A stretch of DNA of 64,000 nt, from the NCBI GenBank assembly GCA_944324225.1, contig CALUVL010000004.1:62001-126000 (forward strand), read 5' to 3'. Under the pieces are notes generated by a model. That model saw only the letters and a program-made list of their open reading frames with translations. It did not search any database and was not told where the DNA came from. Of the stretch, positions 19,101-29,060 are shown one piece after another; position 1 is the first letter of the stretch, and the number at the start of each line of letters is the position of its first letter. The translations under genes were made by a program, and so were the position numbers. Source of the DNA: Candidatus Gastranaerophilales bacterium (GTDB lineage Bacteria; Cyanobacteriota; Vampirovibrionia; Gastranaerophilales; Gastranaerophilaceae).

Positions 19101-20540
19101 TTTATAACTTTTATCTTTGTCACTGTTTTCAACATCATCAATTGCCTTGTAAAAAATGTTGTGTATTTCAACATTTCTTTTACTGTCGACCTTGGCAGGA
19201 AAAACATCATCAATTGCATTGTCGAATGTTTCAACAATATTAGCCGGTGGGCGGCGTGTAATGTTGTTGTTGTATTCAATAAGCTTTCTGATGTTTTTGT
19301 CGTAATCTTCCGGTGAAATTTCAAATGAATACGGAATAATTGTATCATTATGCGTGTTAATTTCTAATTCATTATCAGGGGTAGGGATATCATATTCTTT
19401 TATGAGATACTGAGTATCTTTAATGAATTTTTCTGACACTAACCTTTTGTCAAATATTTGAAAATAAGTAGGTTTATTTTTATCATATTTTCTGTTTATA
19501 CCAATTGAAATTTTTCCGGTTTTGGGGTCTTGAGTGTATGTATATTTGGAGTTTACGATTTTATGTGAAAAATTTTCAGTGTTTTTCCCAAAAACGCCAA
19601 GTGTAAGCGGACCGTTTTTTAAATTGTTAGCATTAAACCAGCGAAAATATGGAGATTTTTCTCTCCATTTGAGAACATGTTTGAAGTGGACGCCTTCAAG
19701 TCCTTCATTTACATAAGCTCCATCTGATACAAAATTTATACCTTTTTTAAACATTTCTCTTTGTAAAGAAGCGTAGTTATTAATGGTTCCTAATGATTGT
19801 GCTATCTGCATGCAGTTTTTGTTCCAGTAAGCATGGGCCGACAGGCTGTCATCGGTGAATAAAGGTGTTGAAATAATTTTTGCATATCCGTCAAATTTGC
19901 CGTCCCTAACATCTTTTTCTATTCCTGCAAGAGAGCCGCCGATTTTATTTGCAAAATTTTTGACAATATACCGAGCTTCTTTATATTTAGGATTGCTGAT
20001 AATTTCTCCCTTATCATCATAAATCCATCCAGGGTTATAAAAGTCCGGCATCAAAAGTTTCATTGCACCTGCGCTATGGGATGCAGGACCTCTTGCAGCT
20101 ACAATGTTATAAATTTCATGTGGTTTTTTTGTTGTTGTAAAGTCAATGTAATCGCCGGCATCAATTTTGTAAATCGGTTGAACATTTTGTTCATTACGGT
20201 TTGTTCCTTTTGGTACAAGCACATAGTGATATGCAAACGGCTGTCTTTCATGTAGGCCGAACGTGCTGGTCATGTTGATTTTGTTTCCTTCAGGAGAAAG
20301 TTTCAAATAACCGTCCTGAGATTTTAAATTTTTAAGACCTTCAATTATAAAATAATTATTATAATCATCCCTACCGACTTTACATACCTCAAGGTAACAG
20401 TCGTATGCTTTTGAATTGTACGGATAATTAAATTCATAAATTACGTTACCTCGATTGTCTTTTCCGGTGTTGTATCCCTGAAAATTTACACTGTTGCTTT
20501 TATTTTGTCTTTTGTTATTTAAATCTAAATTGACTTTCAC
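16131..20540 (-). CDS. Giant GH13-like glycoside hydrolase (alpha-amylase clan)
   Basis: A 1469-residue protein with dispersed alpha-amylase-family motifs. Region I-like INFVSDGAYVNEG includes D273, followed by SPYFRWF near 297. Region II is LDWRIDAAKD with candidate nucleophile D898. Region III is YVAVEITDEG with candidate acid/base E946. Region IV is NFIGNHDKPR with D1048. PGMPTLYAGDDLGATGYE is the usual post-catalytic loop. About 600 residues lie between regions I and II, where GH13 enzymes usually have roughly 100. No signal peptide is visible, so it is probably cytosolic and acts on storage or imported alpha-glucan (inference). The N-terminus has the short motif VNFQGY. It is a monocistronic gene, possibly terminated at 16078-16106. 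Confidence 0.7.
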   Translation of the reverse strand: MKVNLDLNNKRQNKSNSVNFQGYNTGKDNRGNVIYEFNYPYNSKAYDCYLEVCKVGRDDYNNYFIIEGLKNLKSQDGYLKLSPEGNKINMTSTFGLHERQPFAYHYVLVPKGTNRNEQNVQPIYKIDAGDYIDFTTTKKPHEIYNIVAARGPASHSAGAMKLLMPDFYNPGWIYDDKGEIISNPKYKEARYIVKNFANKIGGSLAGIEKDVRDGKFDGYAKIISTPLFTDDSLSAHAYWNKNCMQIAQSLGTINNYASLQREMFKKGINFVSDGAYVNEGLEGVHFKHVLKWREKSPYFRWFNANNLKNGPLTLGVFGKNTENFSHKIVNSKYTYTQDPKTGKISIGINRKYDKNKPTYFQIFDKRLVSEKFIKDTQYLIKEYDIPTPDNELEINTHNDTIIPYSFEISPEDYDKNIRKLIEYNNNITRRPPANIVETFDNAIDDVFPAKVDSKRNVEIHNIFYKAIDDVENSDKDKSYKQKVDLIIKRAKDYYGLKISERQEKNLAYNLKKLHGVVKIDSYIGTRFLSKFKSYELEEKIESKVDTWDANTDIPKLKYLYSNADTIYTKLNILPEDQSKEINDIIVNNYAVQDYAILSGMYWTETTNDILNLYVAQKLTGIDAKNPQKAYGIILNNIQNGNFPQKLKNEVNSLIVKNVLSDNYNLDKLPQMEYKKVLLNGLMKLPLDSIEFGDNLTAVFASPYISKYATDEKTLGKTRFDMYYLGNPHLLPEYESIYNKMDKIYEKELSSFATEIIDNLNAQLPPDVQIYSGYQASKYGKYVIPQIAPIIAKYAIIKALAPSVEVKVNKQTGEISYDYQALKDTHLQSLGIVSTSDPKDEAEQVLSKLRAGLKKLNTQDKRLLVDALFKSLKGTNENSFMLAEMITDRLNAGLDWRIDAAKDIGDMNALKGSKEQLDKAWNSVTDFWKNFTQGIYSRNRNSYVAVEITDEGTLFEKGGGSSSRKYANPQEMIKKFLRVTGMTAPANYSHYFSAILNLLGKEFESFDKQGDNGFDTNLSHRIDTKTSEFFNYMPYEGIINSYNFIGNHDKPRALHGLIMDTDWFTTDLSKPHNRNYRERAAKILNGNYDTILERRSNESDKDFNDRLNVYIAALSFNQGSGKSFAMAETLHAGFTNVINEKYGKNPDKAKHLRKVFDLAIADLAQGSYKGENFEADGFGVKPLETAITLVLKQAIYKKDINLTSNEFNDLKDAVIQKILEPALPKLRAMIEILTVMPGMPTLYAGDDLGATGYESSQKNLYLQNRSYIHNEWLDEKDENYKFIQDHYKKINNVLTMRSRPELHAMNDGAPFLLNIQKGSCGDQNVDLSAILRQGTDNSVVISLINTTGINHTFDGEYKPQKVTVESISLSSDDNNPRKFTKGLTPGTILHNAQNADDRYIVREFNGNIFIKHIGENGDEPVTVDDTTLTLYSLPPKRKTLYNPKFIIGNNTQYKLTNNNETGRRLSLISK

Positions 20541-20673
20541 AAAACACTCCTTACTTCCATGATTATAAATAGTGTGAATTTATTTTTTTGATAAAAACCA
20601 ATTCATTATTAAGAAAATTTTACATTTGTTTATTATATATCATGTGTATTTTATAATTTAAATTATAAAATGA

Positions 20674-21957
<1,284 letters not shown>

Positions 21958-21963
21958 GATAAC

Positions 21964-21996
21964 AAAGGCGCCGGATGAAATCCGGCGCCTTTGTAA
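21964..21996 (+). terminator. ahcY terminator
   Basis: Perfect 13-bp stem AAAGGCGCCGGAT / ATCCGGCGCCTTT with a 3-base loop, followed by a short T-rich stretch. Confidence 0.9.
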
Positions 21997-22014
21997 AAAA
22001 GAAAAGTGTTTTTG

Positions 22015-22164
22015 CGGGACTTATATATCAAATTCCACAGATATTATTAAAAGTTCGTCATTCTGAGGGCTTTGCCCGAAAAATCTTTTTTATTTAGATA
22101 CTTCGCTAACGTTTAGTATGACGCTGTTTAAAAAAAATGTGGAATTTGTTTTATATAAGTCCCG
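22015..22164. mobile_element. MITE-like element with 25-bp terminal inverted repeats
   Basis: Left end CGGGACTTATATATCAAATT then CCACA; right end TGTGGAATTTG then TTTTATATAAGTCCCG. The ends are inverted and nearly identical. The 150-bp unit has no gene. Its core carries a copy of the palindromic repeat (GTCATTCTGAGGGCTTTGCC ... TAGTATGAC). Both flanks have T5 (a possible target duplication, weak). Confidence 0.65.
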
Positions 22165-22240
22165 TTTTTACAGGCTTGTAATATAAAATAATATAAGATA
22201 TAATATTAAAGTTAAATATAAGCACTTAAGGAGACTAAAA

Positions 22241-22307
22241 ATGGCGTTATTATTGAGTTTTAGGGGGGGGGGGGCACCCGGAAACTAGCCTTCTGAGAGG
22301 ATTTACG
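22241..22307 (+). other. Prepilin leader with poly-G(12) contingency tract (22263-22274)
   Basis: An ATG at 22241 has AAGGAG 9 bases upstream. The frame meets 12 consecutive G and stops at TAG 22286, before the prepilin core. Removing one G gives an open leader, MALLLSFRGGGHPETSLLRG, fused directly to FTMAEVLIT with a correct Gly/Phe prepilin cleavage site. As assembled, the downstream frame has no good start with the cleavage motif, so the gene is 'off' or needs slippage. Confidence 0.8.
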
Positions 22308-23066
22308 ATGGCTGAGGTGTTAATAACAATCGGCCTAATCGGAATAGTCGCTGCAATGACAATCCCGCAGTTAATAAAGAACTATCAGATAAAGGTATTG
22401 CAGACAGAATTTAAGAAGGCTTATGCGGATTTGAATACGGCAAGCAAGATGTTTCAGGTTCACAACGGAACAACCGTAAGCGATTACGCAGCAAATGCCG
22501 GTTCAATGGCAGCATTAAATCTGTTCAAAAAAGAATTTAATGCAGTGCTAAAGACAAATAACAACAGGTATGAGACTGTGGATGAGGAAGGAAATGAGGT
22601 TAATGCAAAGCCCTACAAAGGCAAAGACGGCAAATGGCATGGCTGGGGGACTTTAGCAAATAAAAATTCGGATGCATCATCATGTTGTGACACAACACAA
22701 TTCTTTTTTGACGGAATAGGTAGAACAATATCTTTTGATGATAGTCCTCAAAGCGGCAAAAACGGTCCAAAGGTTTGTATAGATATAAACGGAGAGAAAA
22801 GTCCAAATATCTATGGAGTCGATTATTTTGTATTTTTATTCACAACAGACGGTTATGTAATTCCATGGGGGCAAACACATAAGGATAATAAGTACGATGG
22901 CAGTATCTGGGTTAATTCAATTCCGAATGGGGATATTACAAAATACTGCGATAATACGATGAAAAGTATGGAAAATGCATTGTCTTGTGCAATATATGCA
23001 ATGTCAAATACCCATCCTCAAGATAAACACAAAGATTACTGGCACGATTTTATAAACGGAAGATAA
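22308..23066 (+). CDS. Type IV pilin-like prepilin, frame-shifted from its leader by poly-G
   Basis: The first in-frame ATG is at 22308 and gives 252 residues starting MAEVLITIGLIGIVAAMTIP, which would lack the Gly-Phe cleavage site. The upstream codons GGA TTT ACG (G-F-T) are in the same frame, showing that the true prepilin begins earlier, through the G tract at 22263. The globular part has VCIDINGEKSPNIYGVDYFV, the DNG-K-PN-G-D-F motif shared with the other prepilins, and a Cys pair in SDASSCCDTTQF. It is a singleton after the MITE-like element and is followed by a bidirectional terminator. Either phase-variable and now off, or rescued by slippage. Confidence 0.85.
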   Translation: MAEVLITIGLIGIVAAMTIPQLIKNYQIKVLQTEFKKAYADLNTASKMFQVHNGTTVSDYAANAGSMAALNLFKKEFNAVLKTNNNRYETVDEEGNEVNAKPYKGKDGKWHGWGTLANKNSDASSCCDTTQFFFDGIGRTISFDDSPQSGKNGPKVCIDINGEKSPNIYGVDYFVFLFTTDGYVIPWGQTHKDNKYDGSIWVNSIPNGDITKYCDNTMKSMENALSCAIYAMSNTHPQDKHKDYWHDFINGR

Positions 23067-23113
23067 ATAATTTGAATTAAAAAGTAACCCGTAAATTAGC
23101 GGTCAAGTACAAT

Positions 23114-23148
23114 AAAAAAATCCGGAGTTTTAGCCTCCGGATTTTTTA
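23114..23148. terminator. Bidirectional terminator prepilin / TerC gene
   Basis: Stem AAAAAATCCGGAG / CTCCGGATTTTTT with a 7-base loop and A/T runs on both sides, between convergent genes. Confidence 0.88.
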
Positions 23149-23169
23149 GAATTAATGATTGTTTTAGAT

Positions 23170-24249
23170 TTATGCCTCGCTGCCAGATTCGGAATTATCT
23201 TCAGCAATACATCTTTCGAGCTTTTTGTTATGCATAATTGAAGAGATGAATGCTGCAACAATAAACAGTAAACCGATTAAGCCTGTCAGAACTTCTGGAA
23301 CTTCTCTGATTGCAGAAATCAGCATCAAAATTGATAGTGCTCCGATTGCCCAGTGAGCACCGGATTCAAGATAAATGAATTTTGCAAGTGTTTTCTTTTC
23401 GACAAGCATAATGGTCAAAGATCTTACAAACATTGCACCGATGGCAAGACCAATTGATATAATAATAATATCTTTACTTAAAGCAAAAGCCCCGAGAACC
23501 CCATCAAGAGAGAAAGAAGCGTCAATAAGTTCAAGATAAATAAAAGCAATTAGTCCGCCGCATTTTACGTTGTCGGCAGCGCATTTTGCAAGCCGCATTT
23601 CTTCATGTTTTTCAAGATAATGAGTAACCCCGTCAATAACAAGGTAAACTACAACCCCTGCAATGCCTGCCAGAAGCGAATAATGGTTCTGGCTTCCATG
23701 AATAAAATGCTGGGCAATCATAAGACAAATAAGTGTGATAACGATTTCGATTCCCTTAAAATGGTCAAGATGAGCAAGGGCTGCTTCAATTTTTTTAAGC
23801 CAATGCACCTCTTTTTCGTGATTGAAGAAGTAATTCAAAAATAGCATCATAAGGAATGTTCCGCCGAAAGTAACGATAGGCGCGTGAGTTTCATGCAAGT
23901 AATGCGCATACTGATTGGAGTCAGTAAGAGCGATTTTTGCAACTTCATACATTCCTATTTTGGCGAAAATTGAAACCACAAGAATCGGGAATAAAAATCT
24001 CATACCGAAAACGGCGATAATAATACCCCAAGTTAAGAATCTGTGGCGCCAGACGTGTGACATTTTTTCCAGTTTCATTGCATTGACAACGGCATTGTCA
24101 AATGAAAGACTTACTTCCAGCACGCTCAAAACAATTGCAATAAAAACACAAGCCCAGCCGGTTCCTGGAGCCACGTGGTTTCCCCAGAAAAAAGCCCCTA
24201 AAAGCCCGGCTATTGTTACTATATAAGAGCCTAAAAAGTATTGTATCAT
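23170..24249 (-). CDS. TerC/DUF475-family integral membrane protein
   Basis: A 359-residue protein with about nine hydrophobic segments and the duplicated acidic motif of the TerC superfamily: VLEVSLSFDNAVVNAM near residue 45 and LIDASFSLDGVLGAFAL near 240. These Asp/Glu residues in membrane helices are thought to act in metal (Mn or Ca) export or tellurite resistance in relatives. The central His-rich loop (HEKEVHWLKKIEAALAHLDH) is cytosolic or periplasmic. AGAAGGAGAA precedes the ATG. It is divergent from the poly-G prepilin at 24377 and convergent with the one at 22308. Substrate not known. Confidence 0.85.
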   Translation of the reverse strand: MIQYFLGSYIVTIAGLLGAFFWGNHVAPGTGWACVFIAIVLSVLEVSLSFDNAVVNAMKLEKMSHVWRHRFLTWGIIIAVFGMRFLFPILVVSIFAKIGMYEVAKIALTDSNQYAHYLHETHAPIVTFGGTFLMMLFLNYFFNHEKEVHWLKKIEAALAHLDHFKGIEIVITLICLMIAQHFIHGSQNHYSLLAGIAGVVVYLVIDGVTHYLEKHEEMRLAKCAADNVKCGGLIAFIYLELIDASFSLDGVLGAFALSKDIIIISIGLAIGAMFVRSLTIMLVEKKTLAKFIYLESGAHWAIGALSILMLISAIREVPEVLTGLIGLLFIVAAFISSIMHNKKLERCIAEDNSESGSEA

Positions 24250-24376
24250 TGGTATTCTCCTTCTTTTACCTCTTCAATTATACAAAAATATTTGAATTTG
24301 CCAAATCATGTACTTGTATGATATAATCTGATTTGTTTAATAGATAGTGCAAGTAATAAATAATAAGGGAGAGAAA

Positions 24377-24431
24377 ATGCTAAAATATAGAAATAGTGTT
24401 GATTTGCGGGGGGGGGGGGCACCCGAATTTA
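24377..24431 (+). other. Prepilin leader with poly-G(12) contingency tract (24408-24419)
   Basis: An ATG at 24377 follows AAGGGAGAG. Its frame reads MLKYRNSVDLRG, enters 12 G and stops at a TAA near 24429. With one G fewer the frame continues through RGGGHPNLSSPRGF into the prepilin core. The words before and after the tract (RGGGHP, CACCCG) are shared with the tract at 22263. Confidence 0.8.
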
Positions 24432-25145
24432 AGCTCTCCTAGAGGCTTTTCGCCAAATTTTGATATAAAACCTGCATTTACAATGGCGGAAGTGCTGATA
24501 ACTATCGGCATAATCGGAATAGTAATAGCTATGACTTTGCCGACATTGATTCAAAATTACAGAAATAAAGTTGTTGAAACCCGTCTTGTTTATTTTTATT
24601 CGGTAATTAATCAGGCAATCAGAATTTCCGAGTCTGTCAACGGAGATAAAAAATACTGGTTTCAAAATGCTGACAACTGGAATGAAGATCATACAGAAAA
24701 TGGCAAGCTCGTCTGGCTTGAAACATATCTGTTACCGTATTTGGACGGAGTTACCTGCCGGTTTACAAAGGAAATAAGCGCTACTAATCCGGTTTGCTAT
24801 TTCAAAGCCGGCGGAGCTTTTATGAGCGTAAATGGCGGAACCGGAGATGTGGCAAACAATCAGGATTGGCTGTTCTGGCCCGGAGATCCCCTGAAATGCT
24901 GGCCTGTTCGTGAAGGTACTTCCGGAGTTTGTGTTTTTGCCTTTTATTATTCTCCTAATGACAAAAATGACAATAATACAACCCAGTTTTTTGAACCGTG
25001 GAAAGTTAATTGGGATGGAAAAGTTGAAACTCTGTATAGAGAATGCCGGAATTCTTCTTTAACCTACAACAGACCCTGCGCTTCAATAATTGAATATTAC
25101 GGCTGGAAAATTCCAAAGGATTATCCGTATAAAGTCAGATATTAA
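24396..25145 (+). CDS. Type IV pilin-like prepilin, out of frame with its ATG by poly-G
   Basis: The frame containing PAFTMAEVLITIGIIGIVIA is open back to a GTG at 24396 that has no Shine-Dalgarno; the well-placed ATG at 24377 is one base out of phase across a G12 tract. With 11 G the leader would be 33 residues, cleaved after KPA before Phe. The globular domain has CRFTKEISATNPVCYFKAGG and several Cys, and it ends IIEYYGWKIPKDYPYKVRY, like the prepilins at 40437 and 59695. It is a singleton, divergent from the TerC gene, with the prfA promoter immediately downstream. Use 24396 as a formal start only. Confidence 0.85.
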   Translation: MLICGGGGHPNLSSPRGFSPNFDIKPAFTMAEVLITIGIIGIVIAMTLPTLIQNYRNKVVETRLVYFYSVINQAIRISESVNGDKKYWFQNADNWNEDHTENGKLVWLETYLLPYLDGVTCRFTKEISATNPVCYFKAGGAFMSVNGGTGDVANNQDWLFWPGDPLKCWPVREGTSGVCVFAFYYSPNDKNDNNTTQFFEPWKVNWDGKVETLYRECRNSSLTYNRPCASIIEYYGWKIPKDYPYKVRY

Positions 25146-25155
25146 TATGATTTAT

Positions 25156-25183
25156 TTGAAAAATAATTTGTTCCTGATATAAT
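25156..25183 (+). promoter_or_regulatory. prfA promoter (probably leaderless transcript)
   Basis: -35 TTGAAA (25156-25161), 16-base spacer, -10 TATAAT (25178-25183), then only 6 bases to the ATG at 25190. The -10 lies inside the perfect palindrome CCTGATATAATCAGG. Transcription would begin at or next to the ATG. Confidence 0.65.
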
Positions 25184-25189
25184 CAGGTT

Positions 25190-26272
25190 ATGAAAGATAT
25201 GTTAGACAAAATTCTTCAAATAGAAAAGAAGTACAACGAACTTGGCGTGACGCTTTCTGATCCTGCCGTAATTCAGGATTATAACAGGTTTAGAGATCTT
25301 TCCAAACAAAGAAAATCAATGGAAGAAACTGTACATCTCTATTACGACTGGAAAAAAGCCGTAGATTCAATAGCCGAAGCCAAAGAAATGATAAAATCCG
25401 AACATGATGACGAGATGAAAGCATTTCTTAAGGCCGAAATGGAAGCAAATGAAGCAAAACTGCCGGAATATGAAGAAAAAATGAAAATTCTTCTTCTGCC
25501 CCGTGATCCGATGGATGATAAAGACATTATCCTTGAAATCAGAGGCGGTGCAGGCGGAGATGAAGCAAACATTTTTGCAGGCGATTTAGCAAGAATGTAT
25601 ATGCGCTATGCCGACAAAAAAGGCTGGCAGACACAAATTTTGTCCAAAACCGAATGCGAAGCCGGCGGTTATTCGGAAATTATTATTTCAATCAAAGGCG
25701 ATGCTGTTTATTCTCAATTGAAGTATGAATCCGGTGTTCACCGTGTCCAGAGGGTTCCGGCAACAGAATCTCAGGGAAGGGTTCACACCTCAACAGCAAC
25801 AGTTGCTGTTATGCCCGAAGTCGATGATGTTGAAGTTGAACTTAATATGAATGATATTGAAATCACAACAGCACGTTCAGGCGGCGCAGGCGGTCAGAAT
25901 GTAAACAAAGTAGAAACAGCCGCAAGGGTTTTCCATAAACCTACAGGAATTATGATTTTCTGTACAGAAGAACGTTCGCAGCTTCAAAACAAAGAACGTG
26001 CGCTTCAAATTTTGAAAGCAAAGCTTTACGATATGGAAGTTCAAAAGCAGATGAAAGAGATTACGGATCTTCGCCGTTCACAGGTCGGAACAGGCGACAG
26101 AAGCGAAAGAATCCGAACTTATAACTTCCCTCAAGGGCGCTTAACAGACCATAGGCTTAACCACAACCTCAATGTCTGGACTGTTATAGACGGTGACCTT
26201 GATGAATTGATAAAGCTTTTGATGGAATACGACCAAAAATTAAAACTGGAAAAATTAGCAGAGGTGAATTAG
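25190..26272 (+). CDS. prfA: Peptide chain release factor 1
   Basis: Releases finished proteins at UAA and UAG. The 360-residue protein has the RF1-type codon-recognition tripeptide PAT at residues 190-192 ([20 protein letters not shown]) and the catalytic GGQ at 234-236 within [10 protein letters not shown]. Domain order and length are normal. No Shine-Dalgarno precedes the ATG; a consensus promoter ends 6 bases upstream instead, so the mRNA may be leaderless. A second possible start is the ATG three codons later. It begins an operon with rnpM/ylxR (stop/start overlap), infB, rbfA and truB. Confidence 0.97.
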   Translation: MKDMLDKILQIEKKYNELGVTLSDPAVIQDYNRFRDLSKQRKSMEETVHLYYDWKKAVDSIAEAKEMIKSEHDDEMKAFLKAEMEANEAKLPEYEEKMKILLLPRDPMDDKDIILEIRGGAGGDEANIFAGDLARMYMRYADKKGWQTQILSKTECEAGGYSEIIISIKGDAVYSQLKYESGVHRVQRVPATESQGRVHTSTATVAVMPEVDDVEVELNMNDIEITTARSGGAGGQNVNKVETAARVFHKPTGIMIFCTEERSQLQNKERALQILKAKLYDMEVQKQMKEITDLRRSQVGTGDRSERIRTYNFPQGRLTDHRLNHNLNVWTVIDGDLDELIKLLMEYDQKLKLEKLAEVN

Positions 26273-26517
26273 TGTCAGATAGAAAGTGCGCCGGTTGCGG
26301 AGAACTTAAAAACAGAAATGACTTAATAAAAATTACCCGTCAAAATCCGCATGGTGCCTTAGTTATCAACCCTGACTCCAAAGTATTTGGCAGATCGGTA
26401 TATCTTTGCTATAATAAAACGTGTATAGAGAATGCTTTTAAAAAAAATAGAATATCAAAAGCATTGAAAACCTCCGTACCTTTAGAACTGAAAGGGAAAT
26501 TAATAAATGAGTTTTGA
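26272..26517 (+). CDS. YlxR/RnpM family RNA-binding protein
   Basis: An 81-residue protein with the YlxR signature RKCAGCGE at the N-terminus, followed by KNRNDLIKI and a VFGRSVYLCYNKTCIENAF core with conserved Cys. The family includes RnpM, which modulates RNase P in Bacillus; here the role is inferred. Starts at GTG, whose G is the last base of the prfA stop TAG, with GAGGTG upstream. It overlaps infB by 11 bases. This gene before infB is a common arrangement in many phyla. Confidence 0.92.
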   Translation: MSDRKCAGCGELKNRNDLIKITRQNPHGALVINPDSKVFGRSVYLCYNKTCIENAFKKNRISKALKTSVPLELKGKLINEF

Positions 26518-29017
26518 AACAAAAAGAATAAATGAAATAGCTAAAGAATTAAATATGACAAGCAAAGAAATTATTGAAAAGCTTGCTGCAATGAATATTA
26601 CAGGCAAAACTCATTCAAGCACGCTGACTCCCGATCAGGAAAGAAGATTGAAAGACCTTATAAAAAACGGACCGAACCAGCCGGCCAAAAAACCAAAAGC
26701 TTTTGTTGTAAAAAAAGCTAAAAATCCGGAACCGGTGTCTGAAACTCCGGTAGCGGAAGAAAAAAAATCTGAACCTGAAGAAAAGAAAGAAGAAGCCCCC
26801 AAACGTCCGCAGATAGAGATTATCAAACCCAAAAGCCGTTTGGAAATTGTCCGCAGAGCGCCTCAAAATCCGGCTAATGCAGCCGCAAACGTAAAGTCTT
26901 CAGAAGGTAAAAAATTTCCGCCCCGTTCTGATAGACCAGAAAGAGGTAAAAAGCCTTTCCAATCTCAAGGTTCAAAAGACGGGGAAAAAACAAAAGAATT
27001 TAAAAAGCCGGAAAGACCTGATTCAGGAGAAAGAAAGCCGATACAACGCCATATAATTTCTCAGGAAATCTATGAAAATAAGGGATCCGGCAGAAGAAGA
27101 AGCGATAATAAACATAAAGATAAAGATTTTAATTCTAAAAAAGAGGAGCAGGAAAGAATTTCTCTGGAAAAAGCTGCTGCACAAAAACATAAAAAACGTG
27201 TTCATAAAGAAGAAGAACATGAAGCCGTAACGCAAATTGTTGTTGATAGAGCTATGACGATTAGCGAACTGGCTGAAAAAATCCAAAAGACTCCTGCGGA
27301 AATTGTTAAATTTCTGATGTTTCAAGGAATTATGGCAACGGTAAACCAGCTTATAGACATTGATGTTATCAAGAAGATTTGTGCGGAATATAACCTTGAA
27401 GTTCTTGATGAAGACCTTGATGCATATATGGAAGAGGAGTTAGAGAAAGAAGAAAAACAAAAAGCACTTTCTGAAGTTGATAAAAAACTGCTCAAAAAAC
27501 GTGCGCCTGTTGTTAGTATCATGGGGCATGTTGACCATGGTAAAACAACGCTTTTGGACAGTATCAGAGCATCAAAACACAAGATTGTGGCAACCGAAGT
27601 CGGCGGAATTACACAGTCAATTGGTGCCTACACAGTTTATCTTGACAACAACAAAGAAAAGAAAATTGTTTTTGTTGACACCCCCGGACACGAAGCTTTT
27701 ACCGAGATGAGAGCAAGAGGAGCGCAGGCAACAGATATTGCGATACTTGTTGTTGCTGCGGATGATGGTATAATGCCTCAGACTATTGAAGCTATAAACC
27801 ACGCAAAAGCAGCTAATGTGCCGATTATCGTTGCAGTGAACAAAGTTGATAAACCGGATGCAAATCCTGATAAAATTCTTCAGCAATTGACAGAACACGG
27901 GCTTGTACCCGAAGCCTGGGGCGGAGATACCATTACGGTCAAAGTTTCAGCACTTCAGGGAACAGGTATTGATGAACTTCTTGAATATATTCTGCTCGTT
28001 GCGGATCTTCAGGACCTTAAAGCCAATCCGAAAGCCGAAGCTTCCGGTGTTGTAATAGAAGCAAATCTTGATAAAGGTAAAGGCCCTGTTGCTACACTTC
28101 TCGTGCAGAACGGCACCTTAAGAGTCGGTAATTGTATAGTTGTTGGGACGGCCTGTGGTCGTGTAAGAGCCCTGCTATCTGATAGCGGTGAACGAATTAA
28201 TAAGGCCGAGCCTTCTACGCCTGTTGAAATTTTAGGTTTAACCGAGGTTCCTCAGGCCGGAGATCATTTTGAAGTTGTTAAAAATGAAAAAGAAATGAAA
28301 GCAATTGTTGAAAAACGTAAGCAGAAAGAACGTGACAAGCGACTTGATGCAATGCTTCCGGCTCATATCAGACGTGAGGCCGTTGCAGGCGAAGATGATA
28401 TTCCTCAGTTGAATTTGATTATCAAAGCCAACACTCACGGCGCTGCCGAAGCTGTTTCGCAGGCAATTGCCCAGCTTGAATCAAAAGAAATTAAGACAAA
28501 AATTATTCACGTTGGAGTCGGCGATATTTCAGAAGCAGATGTTATGCTGGCGTCAGCGTCAAATGCTTTAATACTAGGCTTTACGGTGAAAGAAGACAGC
28601 AATGCTCTTGCTGCAGCCGAAAGAGAAGGTGTAACAATTAAGAAATATGATATCATCTATCAGATTCTTGAAGATATCGAAAAAACAATGCTTTCCCTGT
28701 TAGAGCCAGAGGTAAAAGAAGTTGAACTCGGAAAAGCAGAAGTTCGTCAGGTATTTACAATTGGTAAGACGATAAAAATAGCCGGATGTTATGTCACAGA
28801 AGGTAAAATTGTAAGAAGCAAGGATGCAGTTCTCTACCGTAACGGTCAGGAGATATACAGAGGTGCAATTGACCAGCTTAAACGTTTCAAGGATGATGTA
28901 AAGGAAGTTGCTCAAGGCTTTGAATGCGGTATATCTTTTGCAAAATGGAATGACATTGAAGTCGGTGACATAATAGAAGTTTCTACAAAAGAAGAAGTAC
29001 GCCGTCAGAGTTTGTAG
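26507..29017 (+). CDS. infB: Translation initiation factor IF-2
   Basis: A GTPase that places initiator tRNA on the 30S subunit and drives subunit joining. The 836 residues comprise an N-terminal IF2N helix module ([20 protein letters not shown]), a long Lys/Glu/Pro-rich linker (about 60-240), a second IF2N module ([20 protein letters not shown]) and the G domain: GHVDHGKTT at 340-348, DTPGHE from 391, NKVD at 445-448. The C-terminal C1/C2 domains follow. The start overlaps the end of ylxR, implying coupled translation. Length is typical of cyanobacterial-like IF-2 with a reduced linker. Confidence 0.97.
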   Translation: MSFETKRINEIAKELNMTSKEIIEKLAAMNITGKTHSSTLTPDQERRLKDLIKNGPNQPAKKPKAFVVKKAKNPEPVSETPVAEEKKSEPEEKKEEAPKRPQIEIIKPKSRLEIVRRAPQNPANAAANVKSSEGKKFPPRSDRPERGKKPFQSQGSKDGEKTKEFKKPERPDSGERKPIQRHIISQEIYENKGSGRRRSDNKHKDKDFNSKKEEQERISLEKAAAQKHKKRVHKEEEHEAVTQIVVDRAMTISELAEKIQKTPAEIVKFLMFQGIMATVNQLIDIDVIKKICAEYNLEVLDEDLDAYMEEELEKEEKQKALSEVDKKLLKKRAPVVSIMGHVDHGKTTLLDSIRASKHKIVATEVGGITQSIGAYTVYLDNNKEKKIVFVDTPGHEAFTEMRARGAQATDIAILVVAADDGIMPQTIEAINHAKAANVPIIVAVNKVDKPDANPDKILQQLTEHGLVPEAWGGDTITVKVSALQGTGIDELLEYILLVADLQDLKANPKAEASGVVIEANLDKGKGPVATLLVQNGTLRVGNCIVVGTACGRVRALLSDSGERINKAEPSTPVEILGLTEVPQAGDHFEVVKNEKEMKAIVEKRKQKERDKRLDAMLPAHIRREAVAGEDDIPQLNLIIKANTHGAAEAVSQAIAQLESKEIKTKIIHVGVGDISEADVMLASASNALILGFTVKEDSNALAAAEREGVTIKKYDIIYQILEDIEKTMLSLLEPEVKEVELGKAEVRQVFTIGKTIKIAGCYVTEGKIVRSKDAVLYRNGQEIYRGAIDQLKRFKDDVKEVAQGFECGISFAKWNDIEVGDIIEVSTKEEVRRQSL

Positions 29018-29060
29018 CAATCTGAGCTTACTGTCACAATTATATTGAAGGAATACGGAA

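Noticed and set aside
24396-24407. GTG at 24396 as the true start of the prepilin
   Set aside because: No ribosome site; the ATG at 24377 has one and the shared leader words (RGGGHP) support it. Kept only as a formal start.
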